Source: Pseudopyrenochaeta lycopersici (lineage: Eukaryota > Ascomycota > Dothideomycetes > Pleosporales > Pseudopyrenochaetaceae). Taken from it: a DNA stretch of 51,672 nt. Shown one piece after another: positions 31,418-41,370 of the stretch. The position numbers and the translations under genes were made by a program. The stretch lies in contig NHZP01000116.1 of NCBI GenBank assembly GCA_003313425.1, positions 1 to 51,672 of the forward strand. The letters run 5' to 3'. The stretch's first letter is position 1, and each line of letters opens with the position of its first letter. The notes under the pieces are model-generated. The model saw only the letters and a list, made by a program, of their open reading frames with translations, had not been told where the DNA came from and made no database searches.

Positions 31418-34400
31418 ATGGATGATAGAAGAGGCCAGATAATCGGGCTAAGCATTGCATTCATGACAGTTTCTGTCATCGCTGTCACAACAAGGCTTCT
31501 CATTCGGGTTTTCCTTACCAAGCTCATTGGAGCTGACGATAGTGTGTAACTCTTAGCGCATCGACGTTCGAATTTGTCAACACTGACAATGTAGTCCTTA
31601 TCACAATTGCACTCTTTTTGGGCCTAGCACATGCGTCCTCATTTATTATCGGTCATTAAATTTCGTTTGCCTCTACCACGTTCTGTACTAACATCAATAT
31701 AGCGACAAGATATGGCCAGGGACTCCATGTGCAACACCTTAAACCTGAGAACGTACCAGTGTACACCAAAGTCATATTATTATCTGGGGTAAGCTATTCG
31801 AGGCACTTATGTTTCGTAGAGCGTAGCTAACTAGCACAAAGCTTCTAAATAGTCTCTGTTTAATGTTTATGCGACTATCTTATCTCGTTTTTTACCTTCG
31901 ATTTGCTGTTACGAAAAAATTTCCCATTGTGTTATACATCTGGGTCCTGTTAGTGTCTGCCTTCGGAATTGCAACTGCAGTTGTAAGCTTCATACCATGC
32001 TTACCTTTTGAGAAACTCTGGACCCCGAGTATGCCAGGCTATTGTATTAACATCAAGGCTTACTGGATCGCTAATCCCGCGCTAAATATTGTATTCGATA
32101 TTGTTATATTTGTTCTTCCAATCCCCATTCTTTGGGACTTGAAGTGTAAGAATAAGAAAAGCTATCTATTATAAAACCCTAAGGTGACATTCGACAGTAC
32201 CGAAAAGACAGCGGCTAGGCTTGGTGGGTGTATTTGCCCTTGGGTTGATGTAAGTACAGTAACGTGTCCCACAAGCGAGCGCCGCGCACAAGCGAGCGCC
32301 GCACCCCACCAAGTTTGAGCACCTCTCTCATCTCAACGTACAATAGCTCAACACCACGCTCTTCAAATGCCTTCAAACGAAGCAGATATCCAGCTTACTA
32401 TCTCAGCTATTCATGCGCATCAAATTAGTGGCAACCAGCCTGCTGCAGTAATCTTTAACGTGTCTGAAAGAACAATCCGTCGCCGACGCGCTGGGACTAC
32501 TGCTCGACGCGATTGCCAGCCCAACTCAAGGAAGCTTACCCAGCTAGAAGAGGAGGTGATAGTTGATTATATACTTGATCTAGATTAACGTGGATTTCCG
32601 CCTACGTACGCAGCTATCCGTGATATGGCTAATGAGCTGCTATCAACGCGTGGTGGAGGTCAGGTTGGCATAAATTGGCCATCTAACTTTGTCAAGCGTA
32701 CAGACAGTCTAACGACGCGTTTTACCCGAGCGTACAACAGGCAGAGAGCTCTATGTACGGATCCAAAGTTAGTTAATAGCTAGTTTAAGCGAGTAGAGGA
32801 GACAAAGGCAAAGTACAGCATACTAGATAAGGATACATTTAACTTTAACGAAGCTAGCTTTATGATAGGCAAGATAACGACTCAGCTAGTCATAACTAGG
32901 TCAGAGAGGAGAGGGCGGCTAAAGGCTATCCAGCCAGGCAACCGTGAGTGGGTAACGTTAATTCAAGGCATTAACGCTGCTGGCTAGGCAACCCCACCCT
33001 TCCTAATCTTTGCTGGCCAGCATCACCATCGTGCCTGGTACCAGGAAGAAGCTATCCTACGCGACTAGGCTATCTCAGTTAGTAATAACGGCTAGACAAC
33101 TAATCAGCTTGGAGTAGCATGGCTAAAGCACTTTAATGCTTATACAAAGATAAGGGTAGTAGGCGCGCGTCGGCTGCTTATCCTTGATGGCCATAAGAGC
33201 CATCACTCTCTTGAATTTCAAGAGATCTGCAGAGAGAGCAACATCTATACCCTCTGCATGCTACCTCACTCATCTCATCTGCTGCAGCCTCTTGACGTTG
33301 GCTGCTTCTCTCCTCTTAAGAAGGCGTACAGCCGCCAGATAGAGAGCTTGATCAAGGCCCACATCAACCACATTACTAAGCTTGAATTTCTGCCTGCCTT
33401 TAAAGCAGCATTTAATCAAGCTTTCACTGCAGTCAATATACGCTCAGCATTTCGAGGAGCAGGCCTTGTTCCTCTCCAGCCAGACGTTATCTTGTTAAGG
33501 CTAGATGTCCAGCTGCGTACGCTATCACCACCAGCTCAATTAGGAGCTCAGCAAGGAGCTCTATAGGAGCCTCAAACACCAAAGAACCTACGTGAGTTTA
33601 AGGCTCAATCGACTCTAATTAGCGATCGCGTTCGACGGCATAAGAGCTCATCACCAGCCCTAATTATTAAGGCGCTTAATTAGTTTACAAAGGGGGCTAT
33701 AGTAGGGGCATATTAAGCTAAGCTGATAGAGGGTAGGATTAATAGCCTTAAGAAGGCTAATAAGGCAGTAACTCAGCAAAAGCAGCGCAAGAGAAAGTAG
33801 ATTTAGAAGGGAGGAGTCTTAATAAAGGGAGTTAGAGAGGATATAGCTACTTAACAAGAGGCTGATTAACAGATTAGGCGTAAAATGCGTCAAAGTAGGG
33901 AGTAATTAGGCCTTAGCAGCCAGGCTCTATCGCGCTGTAAAAGGTGCAGAGAGACTGGGCATAACTCGCGCACGTGTAAAAACAATACTATAGGTGCTAC
34001 TTAAGCTTGCATATTAATATCTATAGATTACTTGAATTTATGGTTGAGCTGTACGCTGGTAGAGGTGCTCAAACTTGGTGGGGTGCGGCGCTCGCTTGTG
34101 CGCGGCGCTCGCTTGTGGGACACGTTACTAGTAACAAAGTTTCTTCCGCGTTAGCGCGACGCGTCCTCCCCCAACATCAACACCTCGACTTTGCAGTATC
34201 ATAACTATGCCACCACAACGCCGAATTCTTCAAGAAATAGACCAAAATACGCGCAGAGGGCCTAATTTGACAGTCCAGCAGCGGGATCAGATTATTGGGA
34301 GGTTGCATGCTGGTGCTACGGTCGCTGAAGTTGCTGACGCGTATGGCCGTACTCAACGCTGCATACGCGACCTCAGGAAAAAATATCACCAAACTGGTAC

Positions 34401-36163
34401 AATAGCAGATAAACCTCGCAGCGGCAGACCACCTATACTATCGCTTCATCAGAAAAAGCTCATCTATCGCAAAGCACGCGCGCAGCCAAAAATTGAGTAC
34501 AAAGAGCTTGCTGAAGCAGCAGTAGTTGTGAATCCAGATGGCACCTCAACGAAGCCACCTTGCTCGCGCACATTGTACAAGTATCTCAAAGGACAAGGCC
34601 TGACTAAGTCTCGCTGTAAAATACGTCCTAAGCTCAACCGCGCGCATGCGTTGAGGCGCCTCAAGTTCTGTAGGGAGTACTCGCACTTCCCGTGGCATCG
34701 GCGCACGCTTAAGTTCTCAGACGAGTGCTCAGTTCAGAAGGGCTCAGGCCAAAATCAAGAGTGGGCTTTCCGCTACCCATGGGAGAAATGGAAGCCAAGG
34801 ATGCTAGAAACCCGCAGTACTAGCAGCAAACCAGCACAGATGGTGTGGGCGTCAATATGGTTGAATGAACATGGGCAAGCACGGAGAAGTAAGCTTGTCA
34901 TAATGGAGCGCGATTTCAATGCTCCAAAAGGTGGCTACTCTGCCCAAAGTTACATTCAAGCCTTGACAAAGGGCCTTCTACCTCATTGGCGTCGTACACA
35001 GCTATTTATGCAGGATAACGCGCGCATCCATACAGCTGCAGTGACGCGTGAGTTCCTCCGTGAGCACCACATCACCACCATCAACTGGCCAGCGTACTCA
35101 CCTGACCTCAACCCAATTGAGCACCTCTGGTGGCATCTCAAGAAGCGCATGTATAAATTCTATCCTCAGTATAACAATTATAGCGCCGCTGAGGAAGAGT
35201 GGGATGGCTTTTGCAGTGCATTGAAAGAGTGCTGGCGTCGCATACCAGCGAGGCTCATCCGCCGCCTCATCTTGAGTATGCCACAACGAATTGCTGCATG
35301 CAGACAAGCGCGAGGTTGGCAAACTAAATATTGACTGCGTGCGCAACTCCTGCTTTAAAAATAATTCAATTATATTATATTTTGGCTGAGATACGTGGTG
35401 TTGAAGTTTTGCGTACAAATGCATGTGAGGCTGGCTCGTGCGCTGGCGGAAGAAACTTCATTCATGTGACTGTATCTTGAAGACGCCGGTGATACTTTTC
35501 AGTACGGTTGACTCTCCCTAGAGTTGTTATCGCGAGTATTCTGCGTTTGCACTCCTTGCTTGTAATGTTGAATAATCCGGTCTGTATGTTGTTCCTTTTT
35601 CTTTACTCTCTCGCATTTGATAACTAACGTGTTTGTAGATCGCAGCGATAATACATGTAAGAAATGTTTCGATACTATTTCTGATTCTCTTACTGACACA
35701 TGACTAGGGTCTACTGTATGGTCCACACCCAGACACTCCTCTCGCATATACTCCTGAACTAATATTGTAGGTCGACGCACTAAATTGGTCAACCGTTGAG
35801 ATTCATCTCGCTATTTTGACCTCCTGCACAGCAGCATTCAAGTCGTTAGTTCAGCGATTCATTCCTAGCATCCTCGGTAGTTTGAATGGTACAAAACACG
35901 GCTCATCTCGAAAACAACATAATCACACGACGGATGGTGGAGGGTACTTGCGTCAGTCCCGCATTCATGACGAGATTGTCTGCAAGTCTGGCATTCGGGA
36001 GAGTGTTCACAGGGTTGTTGAGAACGCAAGTGAAGAACATATACTGGAAGATTTGGAAATGTCTCCATATGATAGAACTGGAGACATCCTGGCAGCTTCG
36101 GATAAAAGCATAAACGACGGTGTCATTGAAGGTTGCTCCCCTGCTCATTTTATTCCAGAGTAG
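31418..36163 (+). CDS. PTH11/rhodopsin-like seven-helix receptor gene split by intronic transposons
   Basis: Exons with matching phases are 31418-31541, 31595-31651, 31703-31788, 31842-32145, 32198-32249, then 35522 to about 35583, then a last exon 35771-36163. Introns 1-4 are 51-53 nt. Intron 5 starts GTAAGT at 32250 and ends CCCTAG at 35521. Removing the transposon at 32255-35474 leaves an ordinary 54-nt intron. Across it VGVFALGL joins in frame to [15 protein letters not shown], the expected helix of fungal rhodopsin-domain proteins. Upstream are [38 protein letters not shown] and DLKLPKRQRLG. Downstream are [21 protein letters not shown] and a cytosolic tail. One or two small exons between 35583 and 35771 are ambiguous (candidates 35639-35656 and 35708-35715). 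The product would be about 365 aa, in the plasma membrane. The whole coding part looks open. Confidence 0.85.
32258..32326 (+). repeat. Left TIR of pogo element 2
   Basis: 69 bp, identical to the reverse complement of 34061-34129. Tandem 17-bp units at 32270-32286 and 32287-32303. Confidence 0.95.
32367..34004 (+). pseudogene. Pogo-like transposase with about 13 in-frame stops and a zinc knuckle
   Basis: A single 546-codon frame runs from an ATG at 32367 to a stop at 34002-34004 with no indel. The N-terminal psq-type HTH is present ([20 protein letters not shown]). The first catalytic block reads FNFNEASF where the family has FNFDE, so the first Asp is Asn. The second ([15 protein letters not shown]) and third ([17 protein letters not shown]) are intact. 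The C-terminus ends in a CCHC zinc knuckle, [14 protein letters not shown]. About 13 TAG or TAA codons occur, several where Trp or Gln is expected (GxATPPF, [15 protein letters not shown]), consistent with RIP-type C-to-T changes. It cannot make an active transposase. Confidence 0.9.
34061..34129 (-). repeat. Right TIR of pogo element 2
   Basis: 69 bp, perfect partner of 32258-32326. Confidence 0.95.
34207..35334 (+). CDS. Tc1-like transposase copy 2, intact frame
   Basis: This is a 375-aa uninterrupted frame, same length and start context as the copy at 26473. HTH region: [21 protein letters not shown] and [11 protein letters not shown]. Catalytic residues are Asp in FSDECSV, Asp in [12 protein letters not shown] and Glu in [12 protein letters not shown], with DD34E spacing. 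The protein differs from copy 1 at many scattered positions, so the two are old relatives rather than a recent duplication. Its own left TIR is broken by the pogo insertion, so the enzyme may be functional while this particular copy can no longer be mobilised normally. Expression from inside another gene's intron, in the same orientation, is possible. Confidence 0.95.
   Translation: MPPQRRILQEIDQNTRRGPNLTVQQRDQIIGRLHAGATVAEVADAYGRTQRCIRDLRKKYHQTGTIADKPRSGRPPILSLHQKKLIYRKARAQPKIEYKELAEAAVVVNPDGTSTKPPCSRTLYKYLKGQGLTKSRCKIRPKLNRAHALRRLKFCREYSHFPWHRRTLKFSDECSVQKGSGQNQEWAFRYPWEKWKPRMLETRSTSSKPAQMVWASIWLNEHGQARRSKLVIMERDFNAPKGGYSAQSYIQALTKGLLPHWRRTQLFMQDNARIHTAAVTREFLREHHITTINWPAYSPDLNPIEHLWWHLKKRMYKFYPQYNNYSAAEEEWDGFCSALKECWRRIPARLIRRLILSMPQRIAACRQARGWQTKY
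35817..35870 (+). other. Conserved rhodopsin-family C-terminal helix in last exon
   Basis: The last exon (35771-36163) opens with [20 protein letters not shown] and continues [16 protein letters not shown], the hallmark seventh helix and tail of this receptor family. This shows that the coding sequence resumes downstream of the transposon cluster. Confidence 0.85.
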
Positions 36164-36354
36164 ATTGCATACAGCTCTCGCTTATGTCGTCCGGTATGTT
36201 TCCAGATTCAGTTTGCTCTACGGACGCAACACGCGGCGGTTTCACTGCAGCAGGTCCCATACGCTTAGCAATGTATTCAAGCGCGCTGCGCAAGCGCTCA
36301 GGATAAGCTCCCATTCCCACACCTCTCACCCATCTCCCTCTCTCCCTCCCTCCT
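36164..36354. other. Short gap with CT-rich simple sequence
   Basis: A CCCTCTCTCCCTCCCTCC tract lies just before the HET fragment. It may include the truncation point of that gene. Confidence 0.5.
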
Positions 36355-37302
36355 CCCAGTGATTCTCGGGTTTGCTATGCCTATCTGGAGGATGTGCCAA
36401 CGGGACAAAATCCGTTCGAAAGCAGGTCAGCCTTCCAAATGAGTCGGTGGTTCACTCGTGGATGGACTCTGCAGGAGCTGCTCGCTCCACCACTCAGATA
36501 TAGATCAAAATGTCAGCGAAGGAAAGATGACCTCGAGTGTCATGACCGGCGAGAACATGGCGATTGCTACGCGTCCTTGGGTTGCCGAGCGGAACAGGCA
36601 AGTTGGACTACTATCAGGAATCACGAGTATATCCCGTCGAGTGTTAGATCGGGAGATTTCGCTGTCTTCGGTCTCTGCAGCTTGCAAATTCTCATGGGCG
36701 GCTACAAGAGTCACTACACGCGTGGAAGATATGGCATATTGCTTGCTAGGACTGCTGGGCGTCAACATGCCGCTACTATATGGAGAGGGCGATAAGGCCT
36801 TTGTACGGCTCCAGGAAGCCTTGCTCAGTAACTCTGAGGATATCAGTATGCTCGCTTTGGGATACGATCTGTCGTGGAAGGTTGTTAAGAATGAAACACA
36901 GGCATCAATCCTGGCGAGGTCGGTCACTGCATTTCTCGGATATACCAGAGGTAACTATCGGCACGTGCGGCGAATGCCACGCGCCTATACCACCATGGCC
37001 GGGCACGGTTTGCACATCGTGCTCCTCATGCTTCCCGTCGATAAGCGAAATAAAGTTTGGCTAGGCGTCATTGGAGAATAGGCAGGGCAACACAACGAGG
37101 GAAACCAAGTAGGTATAGCAATTGTGTTACGGCAAAGTGGGAACGAGAATGCACTCCTCTTCCACAGAGCTGGTGGCTGTCCACCGATCCGCTCTTTCTA
37201 CCCACATCGAAAGAAGCGAGTATCTCGAGGGCCCCGTCTTAGGATGATATATCTACAAGACAGCGCTGTAACACCACTCATTGCACTACTCGCCCCTTGA
37301 AA
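36355..37302 (+). pseudogene. HET-domain gene, 5'-truncated, frameshift and internal stop
   Basis: It opens inside the HET domain: SRVCYAYLEDVPTG, then SRWFTRGWTLQELLAPP. After a frame change near 36495 it continues FSWAATRVTTRVEDMAYCLL, GVNMPLLYGEGDKAFVRLQE and EDISMLALGYDLSW. A downstream part typical of full-length HET proteins follows (SVTAFLGYTRG, TTMAGHGLHIVLLMLPVDKR), to a TAG at 37079-37081. The same frame then goes on (GNQVGIAIVLRQSGNENALL, then VTPLIALLAP) to 37302. The first third of the HET domain is missing. This is a third, independent decayed HET gene in the window. Confidence 0.8.
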
Positions 37303-38194
37303 AGGCCTGATATGCTATCGGAAGTCCTGGAGAATGGCACCAAAATCACGCCACATTTCACCAGAGCCCCGTTAGCCCCATGGTCACGGGGAAGTGGAAG
37401 ACAAGCCACACCAATTCCGCGCACACGTGAGCCGTAAGCCACAGTCACTTGTGCCAATGGGGTGCAACGCCAAAGCATCGGGATCGCGCCTACAAGCGGA
37501 ATTACAGTAGTCAAATGGCTCTGGTCCCGGATCAGGGACTCCATTCTCGCTGATCACACTGCGCTCATCGAGAGTGGTTCCGTTTGGTAAATTCTTGGAT
37601 TGAGGACAGAATATGTTGTGGCAAACGCAATGCAACGTCCCCTAGGCTTCCACGGCATTTGGTACTCAATGTGGTCGGATCTCTTTCCTGAGCCGCCCTG
37701 CAAGCCTTGACGGCTACCACAGTCACAGCGCTTAGCCTTCTGCGAGGTTTCGGAGACGCAACGAGGCTTGGTCGAGATTTCTGAGCTCAGAACCTTTGAA
37801 GCTCAAGTCAGAGTCAGCACAGAAGCCCTGGTGGGTCGTTACAGACTTGCTATATTTCCAACATTGTCGACCGTGAAACAAGCGCCGCCGCTTGAACAAT
37901 GGCGAGCGGCATGTACTCAAGCGCCGTGGCTAGCTCGGCAAAATCACTACTCTCCTCTTGCGCTCCCACATACATGGGCAACTGGCTAAACCAGTTAAAC
38001 CAGTTAAGGAATACCAAAGTCGAAAACTCTATTTTGGCCTAAATAAGGCAGTGCACAATGTCGCAATAAGGTGCGAACATGCTCTGCACGTGTTTTTCCT
38101 GTAGCCTTAAGATATTATCGAATAGTTTGTAAGAACTAACAAAAACGTGTTGCACGCATCAGCCAGGGTCAAACATAAATAGGGAGGTACTTCG
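37303..38194. other. 0.9-kb interval without a recognised gene
   Basis: A minus-strand stretch 37384-37635 has a few Cys (CHNIFCPQ, CNSACRRD) and 37768-37989 plus is open. Neither shows a family signature. Confidence 0.35.
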
Positions 38195-38620
38195 CTACCC
38201 TTTCTTATCACTGATAGCCGGTCCATCCGCGTCCGCTGTCGCAGGCCTCAGATACCCCAGAGTCGGTGAACGTGGATAACGTGAGCGTAGGCTTTGTAGA
38301 GACAGTCCGCCCGCCGGCTTATGGGAGTGCCTGCACCGCTGACGTGAAGCCGTTGGCGAGGATCTACCTGTCGGTCCGTGCAAAAGTCTTGCACCCACCG
38401 AACGATTGTCTCTGGGATCTGTCGCTGCCGCAGCATTCTGATCTCTGGTCCTGTAGCGACGTTGTAGGCCCTATATGCTCAGCGTAGCGGCCAACACTAT
38501 TACTTTCAAAATTCTGCAGCTGACAAGTAAGAGGATCGACCATATAAACGTCATTAAAGACATTCTGAAAGACGGAGCCCAATTTGCTATCAATCTATGG
38601 GATCTCCGCAGTCTATCCTA
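38195..38620 (-). pseudogene. Non-LTR retrotransposon (LINE) reverse transcriptase scrap
   Basis: The minus strand reads LRQRQIPETIVRWVQDFCTDRQ across 38370-38440. This matches the finger/palm region just before the GLPQGSPLSP motif in Tad1/CgT1-type reverse transcriptases (LxxRxIPExIVxWVxSFxxDR). Flanking frames contain further fragments but the catalytic YxDD is not present. It is a short, frameshifted remnant; no poly-A or target duplication was seen. Confidence 0.5.
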
Positions 38621-38954
38621 GGCCCGCAACATATCTCTCCCAGTAGATTATCCAACCTAGAATGCGACTCGACCATGGACATAATTAGACATTCCACGCA
38701 AGATGTGCCCGGTTCCATTATATATCCGGAGACCAGTATATCTCTCCTACCAATACATTAAGTAATGCTAATTAGTGTGTAGGTAGAGATTGAGGACCGT
38801 CATGCCCTACATTTCAGCTATCTATAATGACTAATCCTTTGTCCGAACTGTACTCTGCTCGAACAGCCTGTCCCGTGGCGAGTTCGATTGTCGTAGTGGA
38901 TATATTGGTGGAACCTCTCCCTATGTCACAATTGTTAGTAGGCCTGTATGCAGT
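38621..38954. other. Intergenic
   Basis: Nothing recognised; downstream of the minus-strand receptor gene. Confidence 0.4.
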
Positions 38955-40070
38955 TCAAGTATGTACCCGCAGCTTACTACGTATATTTTCTTCCAAGATT
39001 ATGTCCCGGTCGTCTTCGCCGGGATCTCTTGAAGCAAGGTGTTGTGTATGAGTGGAACGCACAGTGGTTCTCTTTGTCCTAGTGGAAGCACCGTAACTAC
39101 TTCCGATGACGTTAGGCATGTATTTCCGGAGAAAAGGTTTTCCAGCTGGGAGGCAGGCGCAAACGATGGCTAGATGCACCTCAATCGTCCTAAGAGCCTA
39201 ATGTCAGAAAGATTTGCCTCAGAAATCGATACCGTTTGCACTTACCACCACACAATCGACGAGACGCCCTCCCAAGAGATATCCTTTGTATTGACCAAAT
39301 CCGCTTGAATCTTTAATTTTATAATGCTGACAATCAAAATACTAATTCGCCCGTTAGCTATTTCTGCATCCGTATAAAGAAGCCGATGATAAAACATACA
39401 AACCTCCTGTCATCAACACTATCATGACACCAATCTTTTGCTTCTTAGGCAGTCGGAGATTTCGTAAAAGTAGAACTGGCAGGATAAGTATTGCAGCATC
39501 CGTAGTAGTGTTCATAACGCCACTAAAAACTGTGATCTTTAACCAATTAATGCATGAACCACCAGTGATTGTAAGATCCCAGTATTTCTCTAGTGGCCTG
39601 CAGGCGTACACCCATTCGAATGATGTCACGAGGCTATACATAACAACAAGTGCCATGATGAGATATATGGCAACGCGGAGATTTCCCCAGGGCGCGAATT
39701 GAGTGAAAAACGTGAGGATAGAGAGCTTTGTGAGCATGATTGAGATGCCATAAAACGTTCCGCCAATAGCCCCGACCTTGTGAATGCATCAGTCAGTCTA
39801 TCTTTGAGTGCGCATGGGGTTAAGATGATAGATTTACCTACTTTCATAAAATTAGGATTAAAAACGGTAATTGGGACATCCCATAGGTGTCGACCAAATC
39901 CATACTGAGTGGCTGAGAGTATTTTGTCAATTTCCTGTGTCGGCACAAATAGAGTTACGTACTGATGGCGCCAAGTATGGAATACACCAGAGCGAAGATC
40001 TAATTCAGGATGTTCAGCAAACTTCCCGTAAACAGATTGAAGTGAGCCTAACCCATGCGACAATTAACAT
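38955..40070 (-). CDS. Second PTH11/rhodopsin-like membrane protein gene, N-terminus doubtful
   Basis: Well-supported exons are 39842-39912, 39404-39776, 39246-39357 and 38955-39189. Introns are 46-65 nt and consistent in phase (39913-39962, 39777-39841, 39358-39403, 39190-39245). The family pattern is clear: TQYGFGRHLWDVP, IGGTFYGISIMLTKLSIL, FEWVYACRPLEKYWDL, GVMNTTTDAAILILPVLLL, RLPKKQKIGVMIVLMTGG, SSIVWWTIEVHLAIVCACLP. A hydrophilic tail follows to 38955. The first exon should lie around 39963-40070 (MLIVAWVRLTS then IFALVYSILGAIT), but TGA and TAG codons separate these blocks without a credible intron. The first helix is therefore probably damaged. The gene is a relative, not a recent duplicate, of the receptor at 31418. 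Confidence 0.7.
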
Positions 40071-40298
40071 ATCTACAAACGTCAGCTGAGGTCATTGGTA
40101 AGAATGACCCTAACCCTGTTTGGTGATGTAGGAAGTAAGTAGACCCGCGAATGTCTCCGCTTGAAGAGGTACTAACACGAATGCAGTCCCACGGCTGGCG
40201 CCATAGCCAGCTAAATACACCATCTACGCGCTTAAGGACAAAGGAGAAAAGCAGAATGAAATCCAAAAGAGAAGAAATCGCACAAACGCTCGAAATAT

Positions 40299-40332
40299 GA
40301 TTAAATCCGGCTTGGGATTGGGAGCAGTGCCA
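40299..40332 (-). repeat. Dispersed repeat family C, copy 1
   Basis: 34 bp, inverted identical match to 49787-49820 (ACTGCTCCCAATCCCAAGCC core). Encodes GTAPNPKPDLI on the minus strand. Adjoins repeat family B. Confidence 0.85.
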
Positions 40333-40374
40333 AAAGAAGCGTCATGATCTCTTCTCCAATGCCGATGCTGAGTG

Positions 40375-40640
40375 GTGACGAGCGAACAAGACTTTGTCGT
40401 CAGCACCACTTGATTGAGGAATAGCTCGAAGCGTGACTCTCTCATGTGACTATTTCATACAGTGAAAGAATTTAAAAAGAAAGTCGAGTCCGCATGCGAA
40501 TCATATTCTGCGAGCAGTGCAGCCTCCGCGCCAATACACTCCTCACCTATTATTCGCTCACATTCTGTTGTGATGCTCTTGACATCTGGAAACTCTCGCT
40601 TCAATGGGCTCGTGTCTAGAGATGTGTAGTTGCTGGCAGA
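40375..40640 (-). repeat. Dispersed repeat family B, copy 2
   Basis: Inverted partner of 29487-29727. Encodes PLKREFPDVKSITTECERI on the minus strand; the frame is open for about 69 codons (40455-40664). Confidence 0.8.
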
Positions 40641-40664
40641 TCTGAATGCTCTAGTAAGACTCAT

Positions 40665-41370
40665 TCACTGCCCATTGCAAGCCGGCTCATGCGGATATCA
40701 AACAATCTTCTCACTGGCGATGAAGTTGAGCTACTAACGTATCAGAGAGAAGCGCAAGAGATCCTCTGGAAATGGTTCGGCGGAGCACGTTCGGTTATAT
40801 ATATCTAACGTTACTGATAATAGAACAGCCCGAAAAGCAAAAGAGCCCGAAAAGCAAAGGAGCCCGAATGGAAAACAGCACAAATCAAGTTCAGTCTATT
40901 TTTAGGGACTCACAGGATAGTGACTGCCAGACGACATCAACCCGCCGCCCATGAAGGTATTGCCATCTCAGCTAAGTACACCACACCTCACCCTTGAGAC
41001 TCAGCTGACAAGTCAAGCATGCTTGCAGAACTCGATGGCTTCCTCCTTCCCGTTCCCCTGCCTACCCTGCTATCTCAACACTCGATTACGAATTAGCCCT
41101 AAATTGCCTGCATACCCTTAAAGTGTGCATGAGAGTGCGTACCGACTCTTCATCGTAGATTGAACATCAGCGATAGAAGTCTGCACCAAGATCTGTTGAC
41201 ATCACAGCATGAACGCTTTGCAGATAACATGGTTCAGTTGATGTACCACATCTGCCTCGCCAGGTCCTCCATGGCTGCCTAATATATCATGCACAGTATC
41301 TCGCAATCGGGCAACCGCGTGTACTGTGAAACGAATGATGTCAAACTATAATCACTTTGAGTAATCCTGT
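40665..41370. other. 0.7-kb interval without a recognised gene
   Basis: No supported coding or repeat structure. Confidence 0.4.

Larger units (their letters stand above)
32258..34129 (+). mobile_element. Pogo-like element 2, nested, dead transposase
   Basis: Perfect 69-bp inverted repeats lie at 32258-32326 and 34061-34129. The TA duplication is at 32260-32261 and 34126-34127; the outer AG/CT comes from the target AGTACT. Each TIR contains two adjacent 17-bp units beginning CACAAGCGAGCGCCGC (32270 and 32287). The element carries one transposase frame with about 13 stops and no frameshift. It interrupts the left TIR of Tc1-like copy 2. Confidence 0.95.
32255..35474 (+). mobile_element. Tc1-like transposon copy 2, inside an intron, itself interrupted
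   Basis: The left end TACAG begins at 32255 and the right end reads CTGTA to 35474, with TA duplication at both ends. Beyond position 34127 the left terminus resumes (AAAGTTTCTTCCGCG), matching the inverted right end (GCGGAAGAAACTTC at 35446-35459). The element is 3.22 kb because a 1.87-kb pogo-like element sits in its left TIR after the first few bases. Without it, the element is about 1.35 kb, the size of copy 1. It lies 5 nt downstream of the 5' splice site of the receptor gene's intron 5. Confidence 0.9.

Noticed and set aside
32367..34004. TAG/TAA codons as recoded or read-through codons
   Set aside because: Neighbouring genes use TAG and TAA as normal stops, and the first catalytic Asp is also lost, so decay is the simpler explanation.
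35639..35715. An 8-nt microexon between 35657 and 35770 as a firm call
   Set aside because: It gives consistent phases but duplicates a WSTV string. Other splice solutions exist, so it is left as ambiguous.
31418..36163. Two separate genes instead of one receptor gene split by transposons
   Set aside because: The splice phase, the conserved helix across the junction and the 54-nt size of the emptied intron all point to one gene.
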